Assembly: GCA_007570785.1 (NCBI GenBank)
Contig: ML661885.1
Span: 15,567,966-15,631,965, forward strand
From: Antilocapra americana
Taxonomy: Eukaryota; Chordata; Mammalia; Artiodactyla; Antilocapridae
DNA length: 64,000 nucleotides
Direction of reading: 5' to 3'
Part shown: one piece after another, positions 32,976-43,774 of the stretch
How positions within the stretch are numbered: the first letter of the stretch is position 1
How the letters are laid out: each line of letters opens with the position of its first letter
Made by a program: the position numbers and the translations under genes
The notes under the pieces: model-generated
Told to the model about the DNA's origin: nothing
Seen by the model: the letters and a program-made list of their open reading frames with translations, nothing else
Databases searched by the model: none

Positions 32976-33850
32976 TTAAGAAGTTCAGGGTTCTTTTGCA
33001 AATCACTACATTCAGGGTTGATGAGGTTGTTAAGTCAGTTTTCTCAAAAGACAGATGCTCCTTTATGTCTCGATGGCAAATTTCAGTTACATGACCACCC
33101 TCAGCTGCAAAGAGTCTGGGAACATGATAACCAGTCTTGTTTTCGCGGGTTTTTTCTTTTTCATTGTTACTGTTTGGTTTTTGTTTCTATACAGAGAAGA
33201 ATTTCAGGCAGAAAGGAATTCAGAAAGGTTTTTGAGTCCGTCAGCCTTTGCCTCAACACCCCCTACTCAGCCACAACAGCACCTGCATAGGTGGACAGCA
33301 GACGGAATCATGGGACAAGCACGCTGGGCCGCGGGCTTGGGATAATGAACCTAATTAAATAGTAAATTAAGAGGAATAGTCTGTGGGTGGAGGAGCCCAT
33401 TAAGAGGAGCTCCTGAAGCGCTGCCACCATGGGTTTCCAGGAATAATACGTAGGCATATTTCCAAGAAAACTGAGTAGGAGATCAAGCGGCCTTCTTTTA
33501 GTCTCTCTTTTTCATGATCGGATGTCAGCATTTGCTTTTCACTCTTCACTTCTCCCTGCTATCCACCCTGAACCTGGATGGTTTTTAGTTCCCTTAAACG
33601 CCATTTTGGGGTGGGCTCCATTTCCCAGGATTTCCTGTTTCCTTCTCTTTTCCTCAAGAACTCAACTAGCTCATGTTTCATTTTCTCAGACTCTAATTCT
33701 TGTTATTGCCTCTGTGACTGAAAAAGAAAAGAAGGACAAGAGAGAGGGAGGAAGGGAAGGCAGAGGGAAGGAAGGGATAAAGAAAGAAAGAAGCCAAGCT
33801 GAGGTGGGTTAACCCTTTCTTATTTACTTTTATTTACATTTTAATAGTAG
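32976..33850. other. No recognised repeat; contains a homopurine tract
   Basis: About 870 bp. A 110-codon frame (32958-33290) and a 96-codon frame (33522-33812) show no recognisable domain. A purine-only-like block lies at 33720-33795. Confidence 0.4.
33720..33795. repeat. Homopurine (GA-rich) tract
   Basis: About 75 bases that are almost all A and G with GGAAGG and GAAA units; low-complexity sequence with triplex (H-DNA) potential. Confidence 0.85.
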
Positions 33851-33865
33851 CCATTAATGTCAACA

Positions 33866-34063
33866 TTCCCTGGTGGCTCAGATGGTAAAGTGTCTGCCCA
33901 CAATGCAGGAGACCTGGGTTCAATCCCCAGGTCGGGAAGATCCCCTGGAGAAGGAAATGGCAACCCACTGCAGTACTCTTGCCTAGAAAACTCCATGGAT
34001 GGAGGAGCCTGGTGGGCTACAGTCCATGGGGTCACAAAGAGTTGGACACGACTGAGCGACTTT
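33866..34063 (+). mobile_element. Bov-tA SINE
   Basis: Well-preserved copy ending 'cacgactgagcgacttt'. Duplication attaatgtcaaca (33853-33865) and attcatgtcaaca (34064-34076), one mismatch. Confidence 0.94.
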
Positions 34064-34076
34064 ATTCATGTCAACA

Positions 34077-34547
34077 AGCATGATTTGGGGCATCAGAGGA
34101 TAGGACCAGTGGAAAGGAGATTTTCAGATTAGGGGACCTTGTCCTAACTTTGTCAGCTAACACATCCTCACATTGGTTAAGCCAAAGACCAACACTGTTC
34201 ACATCATCTGGGAAAAGAGATGCTGGAAGGGAATGCAGAATGGACTTGCCTCTAGTCAGAGTGTGGGGTAGTAGTGTACTCAAGTGTACACAGAGGGTGG
34301 TGGTGCACTAGAACTGGGTGGGGAGGACAGAGAAGTCCAAACAGGAGAAGGAAAGCTGATGTGCTAAGGAGGGATGACACAGGGTTGAAAATGAAGCTTC
34401 ATAAAAAGCTGCACAATTGCATAACACCCAATCAAAATACTCCTTGCTGCTAATGGGACTATTAGCATGGAGATAAAACTGTGAATTATACATGATAACC
34501 AGGGAGGGGAGGGATGGGTAGAGGGAGAATATGATTAGGGGAGGGAA
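34077..34547. other. No recognisable feature
   Basis: About 470 bp with no repeat or exon identified. Confidence 0.4.
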
Positions 34548-34558
34548 CAGTAAAGATA

Positions 34559-34687
34559 GGAGAAGGAAATGGCAACCCACTCCAGGAAATGGCCTGGAGA
34601 ATCCCAGAGATGGGGAGCCTGGTGGGCTGCCGTCTATGGGGTCGCACAGAGTCGGACACGACTGAAGCGACTTAGCAGCAGCAGAAG
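34559..34687 (+). mobile_element. Solo Bov-A monomer
   Basis: Starts exactly at 'ggagaaggaaatggcaaccc', the Bov-A monomer boundary, and ends 'cgacttagcagcagcag'. No tRNA head. Duplication cagtaaagata (34548-34558) and cagtgaagata (34688-34698). Confidence 0.9.
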
Positions 34688-34844
34688 CAGTGAAGATAAA
34701 TAAAAGTTGGCCTCATATTAAAACATACCCCAGGCAAAGTGAAGGTATCTTTACTTTGCTTATTCTTCAGTAGAATAAATTTCTTTGTCCTGTGTGTTTA
34801 GCTACAGATGTGTACTATTAGAAAAACATCAATAAAAGAATAGG

Positions 34845-35010
34845 GAACTCTGCTCAACGTTATGTGGCAGCCTGAATGGGAGAGGAGTCTGGGGGAGAAT
34901 TGATACATGCATATATATGGCTGAGTCCCTTTGCTGTCCACCTGAAACCATCACAACATTGTTAACTGACTATAGGCCAATATAAAATTTTTAAAAAGTT
35001 TTTTAAAAAG
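34845..35010 (+). mobile_element. L1 3'-UTR tail, 5'-truncated
   Basis: 'gttatgtggcagcctgaatg', 'ggctgagtccctttgctgtcc' and 'caacattgttaactgactat', then an A-rich tail. Same family as 49797-50195. Confidence 0.83.
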
Positions 35011-35821
35011 AGAATATATACAGATAAATTAGGGAATAATTACAATATAAAATAATTACTGACTTTACCAAAAGAATTCCCTTAAGTTTTCCTAAGTGCC
35101 ATTTAAAATACTACTCAGGTTATCAAAGATTTTTTTTTAAATGTATAGTATAGCTTTTAAGAATTCTATTTTGTAAGGTAATTCCATGTAATAGAGAGTT
35201 AAAGGTTTCCGTCAATTTAGTTCAGCATAGAGAAAAAAGAAGAAACATACTGCTAACAGAGAAAGGAGATAGAAAAATGCAACCCACCTTCAGCTGTAAT
35301 GAGGGGTCATTTTATATGCTGTGCCAGTAAGCTCTTGTTTCACCAAGAAGAATTCATTAAGTAGAAAGAAAGTCAATGAAAATGAGCTTTATTAAAAAAA
35401 GAACTGATATAATTAAAGGTATTGGTGAAAATGAGCCCAGTTATGAAGGGGAAATGACTCAGCTGCATGTTTAAGAAATGAAACAACGTACCATAGAATC
35501 TTCTTCAGTTTAAGTTATTTCGGAAAAAGAAAAAAAACGATACTCTACATAATTTGTAACAGCCAAGGTAAATGCCAGCATGATGGAGGAAGAAGTGCTT
35601 CCATAAAACTGTCATTCTTCAAATAGTAGTGAATTATAGTATTGACAGTGCTCACAGCCCAAGAAATCTGTTCATGGGGGAGGCAAGAAAGCACACCTCC
35701 ACCCCCCGCCCCCCCACCACCCCCGCAACCTCTGGCGGCTTAACATGGGTAGCAGAGATGTTCCTTGATACTGTTCTGCATGTTACAATCTAAATGAGAA
35801 TATTTGGTTTCTGGAATACAT
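35011..35821. other. No recognised repeat; contains a C-rich tract
   Basis: AT-rich except for the C-rich patch at 35698-35727. Confidence 0.4.
35702..35724 (-). repeat. G-quadruplex-capable tract on minus strand
   Basis: C runs of 6, 7 and 5 with short spacers. The 7-base run can supply two G tracts on the minus strand, giving four in total. Confidence 0.65.
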
Positions 35822-35836
35822 AAAGATGCAGACTGG

Positions 35837-36292
35837 AATACATTTGAATCAGTCCTACTGAGGTGGACGAAACTGGAGCCTATTATACAGAGTGAAGTAA
35901 GCCAGAAGGAAAAACAATACAGTATACTAACGCATATATATGGAATTTAGAAAGATGGTAACTATAACCCTGTATGCGAGACAGCAAAAGAGACACAGAT
36001 GTCATAGAACAGTCTTTTGGACTCTATGGGAGAGGGCAAGGGTGGGATGATATGGGAGAACGGCATTGAAACATGTAAATTCTCATATGTGAAATCAATC
36101 GCCAGCCCAGGTTTAATGCTTAATACAGGGTGCTCAGGGCTGGTGCACCGATGACCCAGAGAGATGGAATTGGGAGGGAGGTGGAGGGGGGTTCTGGAAG
36201 GGGAACACAGGCATACCCATGGTGGATTCATGTCAGTGTATGGCAAAACCAACACAATAATGTAAAGAAAATAAATAAAACTTAAAAAAAAA
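35837..36292 (+). mobile_element. Young 5'-truncated artiodactyl L1 (~456 bp)
   Basis: Last part of ORF2 ('ctattatacagagtgaagtaag', the conserved end), then the 3' UTR with 'gaacagtcttttggactc', a G-rich tract near 36171-36197, and a poly-A tail of about 12. An exact 15-bp duplication aaagatgcagactgg lies at 35822-35836 and 36293-36307. Confidence 0.95.
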
Positions 36293-36307
36293 AAAGATGC
36301 AGACTGG

Positions 36308-36895
36308 GAAAAATAGGTTTAAGACTCTGAAAATCCCAGATCAGATGATATTTCTGCAGAAGCAAATGTATAGGCTAGTCAAATGGAAGAGCACACACAT
36401 ACCACCCAAGGGAAGCAGAGTGGCTGTGCCATACAGTTTCTGAAAAGCATCATCTCATCCAAGTTTACATGGTCTTAGTGACGTGGCTGAGCATAGGGCA
36501 AAAATCCACATGCATCAAGACCAAGTCATATGTATGCTGGGCATTTTTGCAGACCTCAGATTCAGGGATCTGCAGCGATGCCAGAAGACCCCAGGGAGTG
36601 ACTAGCACCCTCTCTCCCTGGGGGCCTGCTGCTTAATGCTGTCTTGTGATCTAAACCTGGGAGACAGAGAAACAGCTGGAGGCCTGGATTTGCCAGCAAC
36701 ACCATATGACAAGTCTAACACCTTCTAATATAGCACCATCAAAAGGATAAAGTGCTCACTGGCTAGAAAGCACTAGAAAGGTGAGTGCAGTGTTTGACTT
36801 ACTGGCTGCCTCACCCACATGTCAAGGGGGACATAACGGGGTATTGTGAGAAGGGAGATGGAAGAAGTTGGGAAATTTCCAGCTACAAAAATAAT
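36308..36895. other. No recognisable feature
   Basis: About 590 bp without an identified repeat or exon. Confidence 0.4.
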
Positions 36896-37157
36896 CAGTT
36901 CAGTTTAGTCACTCAGTCGTGTCCGACTCTTTGTGACCCCATGGACTGTAGCACGCCAGGCATCCCTGTCCATCACCAACTCCTGCAATTTACTCAAACT
37001 CATGTCCATTGAGTAGGTGATGCCATCCAACCATCTCATCCATTGTCATCCCCTTCTCCTTCCACCTTCAATCTTTCTTAGCATGAGGGTCTTTTCAAAT
37101 GAGTCAGCTCTTCGCATCAGGTGGCCAAAGTATTGGAGTTTCAGCTTCAACATCATT
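36896..37157 (-). mobile_element. BovB LINE 3' end, minus orientation
   Basis: Antisense 3' terminus 'cagttcagtttagtcactc', then 'caaactcatgtccattgag', 'gatgccatccaaccatctc' and 'ttggagtttcagcttcaac', truncated at 37157. Confidence 0.93.
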
Positions 37158-37992
37158 TACAAATGGATGGCACTTTCCAAACTGGAATAGAATGTTTTCA
37201 TATACTCTGTGATCCACACAATCTTTGCTGTCTACCCCCAGAGAGTCCTAAGACAATCAAATGAAATATTGTCTGTAAGAATGATTTCACAACTATAAAT
37301 CCTTTAGAATTTATGGTGGCATGCAGTCTAAATTGTTAAAAACACAAACCCCAAAATACGTCAAGAAGCTTGAAGAGGAGTATCTGAGAATGATTAGACC
37401 TTCGTCACATCCCTAGAGTTTACAGGCATTTTTCTCTTGAAATGCTTTGCCAGTGTACATCAGAACTGCATAGTTTGGGGCAGTAAAAAGCAGATGGTCT
37501 AATACACTAGAAATAAAAGAGTTGGGTGACCGATTTGGGGGATGGGTTATTTCATGATCTAACTACTGTCAACCTGCCATGATATGTACGGGAAAGATAT
37601 TAGAAAAAGTTTTGATGAATCTGAAACTTTAAGTAAGGTTTACCTTACCTAAAACTTTTTCTACCCACAAATTGCTGCTCTGTTAACAGAAACTATCATG
37701 TTCTATCTCTCAGCATTGCTTAGGATGGAATGTTCCTCAACTTTGCTCTGTTTGTCACTCCTTAGGCACAAGAGGTGTGTCCCATTTACCTCCCATCTTA
37801 ATGGGTGTGCCTATTGGGGAAAGAGAAGAAAGTAGGCTGGATTGAACAAAAATTAATTCATGCCTTTTGATGTATTATAAAGCTAACTTCTACCCAATAT
37901 TCCAGCAGACCAATAGTCCATATGCCAACATATCACAGAAGGCTACATTTAAAAATGAATCAATCTCCCCAATGGAAGTGGGCATGTATGGT
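37158..37992. other. No recognisable feature, AT-rich
   Basis: About 830 bp. The part from 37870 on may be the diverged start of the following L1. Confidence 0.4.
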
Positions 37993-38022
37993 CTCCATAC
38001 CATCTGAGACACCAGGGAAGCC
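37993..38022 (-). mobile_element. Bov-tA head fragment (~30 bp)
   Basis: 'accatctgagacaccaggga' plus 'agccc' is the antisense start of a Bov-tA with the body missing; probably a remnant inside the L1. Confidence 0.6.
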
Positions 38023-38430
38023 CAAAGATATAGAAGAATATATATCACAATATTTATAATAGCCAAAAATGGAAAAAGGTAAACTGTGGGTAGTCCAGTC
38101 ATGGGATAGTAAACAGCAATGACAGTGAATGACCTCCAACGAATACTCAACAGTATACAGAAATATAAAATTGAGTGAAAGAAACCACTTAACAGTATTT
38201 ACAGCAAGACTCAATTTATGCAAGGTACAAAAACAGGCACAACTAAATGATGTTGGGACTTTTGGGGATGGGGGTGTGACTGAAAGGGGGCACAGTGGGG
38301 GTTTCTGGGTGCCTGTGTATTTCTTGATCAGGCTACTGGTTAAATAGAAGTGTTCAATTATTGAAAAATATTAAGCATATACTTACAGACTTTTCCCTGT
38401 GGTATATTTTATTTTAGAAAAACGTTTTTT
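38023..38430 (+). mobile_element. Old L1 (L1M-class) 3' end
   Basis: 'atatttataatagccaaaaatgg', 'actcaacagtatacagaaat' and 'caggcacaactaaatgatg', then the 3' UTR 'cttgatcaggctactggtta'. ORF2 C-terminal coding remnant without an intact frame. Confidence 0.75.
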
Positions 38431-38924
38431 TAAAAGTAAAGCGGCCTCTAAGTTGACAGGATTCCACTAGATTTGTTCTAGCCAGTACCCTGATCTACCT
38501 GTTTCCAGACTTTCTAGTTCCCATGGATCAGGAAGCAATTGATCAAAAGAAAGTCAATCGCTTTCTAAGGCTTAAAGTTGAGACAGAATCTATAAATAAG
38601 TATTTTTACTTCCACTATAAATCATGGATTCAGTAAATGCATCTGTAAAGTCAACGGATCATGGATTTACAGATCTACAGATATGTACTCTGAATTCAGT
38701 GGGTGATATTTTGGTTATCTGGATTTTGTTCTATTTGAGATGTCTTAAAAACCTTGGAGATGCCATATCCTCTATATGATCAAAATCTAAAAAATAAATC
38801 TAAACAATCTACTGAATTTATTTAAATTGACAAAAGATTTTCCCATTGACATATGATCAGGGTCTCACTTAATGCTAATTTAGAGTCATAGAATATCTCT
38901 TTGAAAATGATCATGTTATGATTT
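38431..38924. other. No recognisable feature
   Basis: AT-rich sequence with a local 'catggatt..acagatctacagata' near-repeat at 38623-38686. Confidence 0.4.
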
Positions 38925-39045
38925 TTAACCCCCTCAGTTTATAAATCAAGAACCTGAGACTCAGGCTAAATGATATGCCCATGGCCAGACAGATATTCAA
39001 AAGCAGAATACAGACTAGAATTCAGGTTCCTTAACTACTAAACCA
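38925..39045 (-). mobile_element. MIR SINE fragment, minus orientation
   Basis: 'cagtttataaatcaagaacctgag' then 'atatgcccatggccagac' corresponds to the antisense MIR 'gatgaggaaactgag...cttgcccaaggtcac'. Confidence 0.65.
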
Positions 39046-40200
39046 ATTTATGTTCATTCTAGCTTTCTGGCTTCCATTTTATTGTTGATTCACAGAATCA
39101 TGAACAACTAAAAAGAGATGGTATGAAACGAAGTTATAATGGGCCACCACTAAAATTTTAATTTATTGGGATATTTACACACTCTAAAGAGCAAGGCCAA
39201 GAAAGTATGTGATCCTAAGTGATTACTGATTTTTAGAAACTGGTTAATATCAGTTAAGGAACTCATATATTAATACTCTCTTTTTGAAAAATATTTACAT
39301 ATTGGAAATTATCAGTGGGAGCTGTGGTGGCTATTTTATTTTCTTGTTCAAGAACACATATTATCCCGTATTATCAAAATGTCCTCAGGTCAGCCAGAAC
39401 AGAATTTACCAGACTCTTCTACATACATCTGAAGACATATATCTAGATGGATTTGATGTTATCTCTAACTTCTTAGCTTCAGGCTACGGGTCCTGCAGAT
39501 GTTTTCAATTTTTGAAAATATATCAAGCGTACACTTACATATACTTGGCCTATTTTACCTTACAGTGGCCTTTCAAGGACTATTTACCTGCTGTGGGTCC
39601 TTAGTATTTGTAAATAGTGATAATAACCTGACATTAAAACCATTTCCAGTGTTCATTCCTTCTCCCTGGATGCGTATGACTCTGACTCACTGACTGTACA
39701 GCAAAGTAATTTCATTATTTTTGAACCAATATACTTTCTGGCTTCGTATTGTGGGTAATATACTGTGACTTGGCATTGTGACCCTTATTCAGATTAAAAA
39801 TATAATCTGAATAAGGGTCTGAAGCCTCGACCATGGCTGTGTAATATTTATAGTCCGATTTAGTACACTCTCAATAATAGGAATCACTAGATAAGACTAA
39901 GTTAAAAGAAACCATCATATGAATGAATTGACAATATAACATTTGATGGTAGACATTAGGATTTGAATGCATTCTCAAGCTGAGGCTCTTGGCCCGGGTA
40001 TAAACTGCAATTTCCTCTCACTGCCTGAAGAAATGGTAACCTCTTTCATGGTACTTGTACCCATGGATGAACTCCTTGGCCCACATGCTCAGTGGACACA
40101 TGCAGACAAACACTCACAAGTGGCTTCTAAGTACTGTAGAAATCTGAGCATAGAGGTAATATTAATTATATACTTAGTTCTCAATCACAGTTGGGAGTGG
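39046..40200. other. No recognised repeat; contains a perfect hairpin
   Basis: About 1.15 kb, AT-rich. The 106-codon frame at 39284-39604 has many aromatic residues and no recognisable domain. The hairpin at 39780-39819 is listed separately. Confidence 0.45.
39780..39819. repeat. Perfect 17-bp inverted repeat with 6-base loop
   Basis: Left arm gacccttattcagatta (39780-39796), loop aaaata, right arm taatctgaataagggtc (39803-39819). No mismatch in the stem. It is not part of any repeat I recognise. Confidence 0.97.
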
Positions 40201-40215
40201 GCATGATATAAGATC

Positions 40216-40489
40216 AGAGAAGGAACTGGCAACCCACTCCAGTACTCTTGCCTGGAAAATCCCATGGACAGAGGAGCCTGTTAGGCTACAGTTCACGGGG
40301 TCGCAAAGAGTCAGACACAACTGAGCGACTTCACTTCACTCACTTCATGCTTTTTCACTGGAGAAGGAACTGGCAACCCACTCCAGTATTCTTGCCTGGA
40401 GAATCCCATGGACAGAGGAGCCTGGCAGGCCATGGTCCACAGGGTTGCAGAGAGTCGGACATGACTGAAGTGACTAAGCATGCACACAT
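40216..40489 (+). mobile_element. Bov-A2 SINE (Bov-A dimer)
   Basis: Two Bov-A monomers, each starting 'gagaaggaactggcaaccc', joined by a 'cttcacttcactcacttcatg' type linker. No tRNA head. Duplication gcatgatataagatc (40201-40215) and gcatgatataacatc (40490-40504), one mismatch. Confidence 0.95.
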
Positions 40490-40547
40490 GCATGATATAA
40501 CATCAACACATCCACCAAAGACTTCATGAGCAGCTATTCTGTCTATT

Positions 40548-40623
40548 GGAGTTTAAATGAGATAATCCACGTGAAGGGTTTAGCATAGTTCTGGTCTGTG
40601 ACTAATACTTTATAAATGTTATC
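40548..40623 (+). mobile_element. MIR SINE 3' end
   Basis: 'tttaaatgagataatccacg', 'gtttagcatagttctgg' and 'actttataaatgttatc' give the MIR 3' end. It was the target of the following CHR SINE. Confidence 0.72.
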
Positions 40624-40628
40624 AGGGT

Positions 40629-40925
40629 GGAGTTCCCTGGTGGTCCAATGGTTAAAAATCTACCTGCCAATGCAGGGGACACCCGTTGAATCAGTGATCC
40701 GGGAAGATCCCACACAGGATCTTCCAGAAGGACAACTAAGCCTGTGCACCACAACTACTGAGCCTGCCCTTTAGATCCCATGCTCCACAATGAGAGAAGC
40801 TGCTGCAATGAGAAGCCCACACACCGCAGCTAGAGAGTAGCTCCTTCTCACCTCAACTAGAGAAAAGCCCGTGCGACAACAAAGACCCAGCTCAGCCGAA
40901 AATAAAGTTTAATTAAATTTTTAAG
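40629..40925 (+). mobile_element. CHR-2-type SINE, full length
   Basis: About 297 bp: head 'agttccctggtggtccaatgg', then the long body of 'cacaactactgagcc' and 'gagaagcccacacaccgcagc' type repeats, ending in an A/T-rich tail. Exact 13-bp duplication atgttatcagggt at 40616-40628 and 40926-40938. The head has taken on Bov-tA-like wording ('gccaatgcaggggacac'). Confidence 0.93.
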
Positions 40926-41009
40926 ATGTTATCAGGGTAACACCTACTGAAGGAAGTGACTTTGAAGCTGGCATGGGAGGGAGGGGAAGAGTTAACCAGG
41001 CAGACACAG

Positions 41010-41640
41010 GTAGAGGAAACAGAGAGTCGTCAAAGGCAAAAAGAGGCTGGCAGCCCTCTGGGACAGTCAGGGGTCCAGCAAAGCTGAGACATCAGGTGGC
41101 AGGAGTGAGGGCTGGGGTTACAGAGAGGAGCAGGTGGCAGAGTATGAACAGCCTCATGGTTCTCGTTACAGAGGTTGGTTTTTATCCTTTGTGCAGTAAG
41201 AATCACAAAAAGCAGTGCCTTCCACACCATAGGGTCTCATCTATTAGTTAGCTCCAAAATCATTTTCATGGATTTCAAGCAGAACTACTTTTACAACAAA
41301 AGAGATCAAAGCAGAATAAGATAGGACAGAATAAAAAACATAGAACTTGTTTATATACTTCTGTGTGTATTGGGTTATGATGTTAAATTTATTTCTTATT
41401 GTAAGCCACAGACTCAAAGATTAAAGGCCACTTCTTTGAAGGGTTTAAGTGGACAAATGATACAAACAGCCTTGCACTTTGGAAAATCAATTTGGCTGCT
41501 GCATAGAAAGGACTGGAAGGGAAGAGGCGTGAGAACAGTAAGATCAGTTGCCACAGCCAGGCTACAGGCAGGTGACAGTGTTAGCCGAGGGTGGAACCCG
41601 TGAGGATGAACGGACCTTCTGTAGATGGGTATCAGGCTGC
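41010..41640 (-). mobile_element. L2 LINE remnant, minus orientation
   Basis: 'ggttggtttttatcctttgtgcag', 'gaagggtttaagtggacaaatga' and 'tttggctgctgcatagaaagg' match the antisense L2 order ('gattttattctaagtg', 'agcaggggagtgacatg', 'ctggctgctgtgtggag'). The section 41230-41380 is not clearly L2. Confidence 0.6.
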
Positions 41641-42083
41641 TCAGCGGGCCGAGAGGGAGGAGAGGAAGGTGTTACCAGTGCAACCTAGGTTGTGCAAGCT
41701 TCTGCCTTGGGCAGCTGGTTGGACAACCAGATGAGTGTTGCTGCTCTTCTCTGGGGCAAGAAACATTAGGGCCAAGGCGTTTCTGAAGGCATGAGAAAAT
41801 GATTAGGTCAGGACATGCCAATGCACTGTGCTGAAAATATGGAGAATAAACACAATTTAGAGAACATTATAGAACTTCTACAAACCAATCATTATCCAGT
41901 GTCTACTGTCTGCTGCTAAAAGTTAGCACAGATGTTGATATTAATGTTAGAAATATACGTATGTGTGTGTGTGTGTTTGCAGTAAGGAAAGTAAGGGATT
42001 TGCAAGTGTTCAGACATTAAAGACACTTTCTAAAGTAAATGTAACTAAGACTCCTAAAATAGCCAGTGGGACTTTTTTATATG
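41641..42083. other. No recognisable feature
   Basis: Contains a short (GT)n at 41959-41974. Otherwise nothing identified. Confidence 0.4.
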
Positions 42084-42258
42084 ACGCAGGGAGGTCATGC
42101 AGTGCTCTGTGACAACCTAGAGGGGTGGAATGGGGTGGGAGGGAGGTTCAGAATGGAAGGGGCATATGTATCCCTGTGACTGGTTCATGCTGATGTACGG
42201 CAGAAATTAGCACAATACTGTAAAGCAATTATCCTCCAATTAAAAATAAATTTTAAAA
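42084..42258 (+). mobile_element. L1 3'-UTR tail, 5'-truncated
   Basis: 'gacgcagggaggtcatgcag', 'gggtggaatggggtgggagg' and 'gactggttcatgctgatgtacgg', then 'gtaaagcaattatcctccaa' and an A-rich tail. Confidence 0.85.
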
Positions 42259-42815
42259 AAGAAAAAAAGACTAACTAATAGAATAAGATTAAAGATTACC
42301 GACAATGTATATAAGCAAACATAACACCTGACACACAGTAAATACTCCAACATTTGATAGTTTTTCTTTCCCTCTGCTTTCTTATATTTTGTCAACAGGT
42401 CTCAAGATATAGCAATATAAACTGTTTACATGAGTATATTTCAAGTAACCTGATAACTAGATTTAACAAATGATGGCTTGATTCACAAAATTGATCATGT
42501 TTTTTATTTTACAAGGGCTGCCAAGAAGCTAATGGGCAAATCCATGATGTACCTCCAGTAAATATACAGAAACTCATCATGGGCACTTTGTATATTTCAC
42601 CTTGGTCTTATTTTTAAGACTTTTCCTTAATTCCTCCACTGAAACAATATCACTGAGAAGTTTTTAAAGTCACTAAATCTTTTTTTGAAACAAGTCAAAG
42701 CCTATATGTAGATGGATAAATGGCCAAAATTCATGGATGGCTCTATGTTTGATTATTAATCAAAGACCTATGAGCTTGAGTAGCTGAATTAGTTCACTGA
42801 GCCTTGGATCTTTCT
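42259..42815. other. Mostly unrecognised, AT-rich
   Basis: A short L2-type end ('cacacagtaaatactcc') lies at 42328-42350. Nothing else identified. Confidence 0.4.
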
Positions 42816-43400
42816 TCTTCTAAAAACATATACCAAACTAGATAGACTAGTATAATGAGCCCCTATGAATCCACACTCTAGCTTTAACAATTGTCAACTC
42901 ACGGCCGGTCTTGTTTCATCTAAACCCTCATCCACTTCCCAAACTCCTAGATTAATTTAAAGCAAATCTCAACCACTTTATCATTGCATTAATAAATATT
43001 TTAGTATGGATTTCCAAAAGATAAGGACTCTTTAACAACATAACCATAACCCCATTATTATACCTAAAACAGCTGACAGTTATTCCTTAATACCGTCAAA
43101 CATTAGCCAGTGTTCAAGATTCCCCCTCCGAATTGTTTCTTCAACTTTTTTTAACAGATTGAATTCTAGACACTGATTACTACTGAATCAACTTATAAAA
43201 CAATTCCTCGGTAAGTTATATTGGACATTTTTTTAAAAAAAATTTCTTTTGGCAGCACCATGTGGTATGTGAGACCATAGCTTCCTGATCAGGGATCAAA
43301 CCCGTAACCCTCTGAAAGGCAGAATCCTAATCACTGGGCCACTAGGGAAGTCACAGTTCCTCAGTAAGTTCAGCTTAGGATCAGGAAGGGAAACTTACTA
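42816..43400 (+). mobile_element. Ancient L1/HAL1-type LINE remnant
   Basis: 'tataatgagcccctatgaatcc', 'ctttaacaattgtcaactc', 'aaaagataaggactcttta' and 'ataaccccattattatacc' follow an old mammalian LINE consensus order. I am not certain of the subfamily. Confidence 0.55.
43218..43353 (-). mobile_element. CHR-type SINE, minus orientation
   Basis: Antisense CHR: T-rich tail at left, then 'catgtggtatgtgagaccat', 'cagggatcaaacccgtaacc' and 'ccactagggaagtca'. Duplication caattcctcggtaagtt (43201-43217) and cagttcctcagtaagtt (43354-43370), two mismatches. Confidence 0.9.
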
Positions 43401-43689
43401 AGGAACCTTCTCTTCCTGGCCTATGGGCTCTTCCTTAAACTTGTTTTTCTCTTCCTGTGATCCTCCCATTCTGCTCATCCTCTTTGTGTACAGCTTGAGT
43501 TCATGAGTGCATGTATGTGCACACAGGCACACACACACAATGGGGGAAGCTCTGAAATGTATTAGTTATGCAAAAACAAATGATATAAGACTGAAAAATG
43601 TAATATAACAGAGAAACGGGCAAAACAAGTCCTTCAGAACACTGTTAAGAATTATAAAATATAAAACTAACAATTATCAAAATTTTGAG
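43401..43689. other. No recognisable feature
   Basis: Short spacer with a (CA)5 at 43527-43539. Confidence 0.4.
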
Positions 43690-43695
43690 AAGCCT

Positions 43696-43772
43696 ATTGA
43701 TATATATAAATACTATTCACACACATATATATAAATACTACTCACACGTATGTATGTATGTATATATATCTA
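43696..43772. repeat. TA-rich microsatellite / short minisatellite
   Basis: Two near-identical units of about 29 bases built on 'atatataaatacta.tcacac', then (gtat)n and (ta)n. Confidence 0.85.
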
Positions 43773-43774
43773 CA

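Noticed and set aside
32958..33345. Overlapping 96- and 110-codon frames as a coding exon
   Set aside because: Two frames of similar length overlap on the same strand, one begins inside a MIR, and neither has a recognisable domain.
43696..43772. CRISPR-like or satellite array
   Set aside because: Only two imperfect units of TA-rich sequence; this is an ordinary microsatellite in a mammalian genome.
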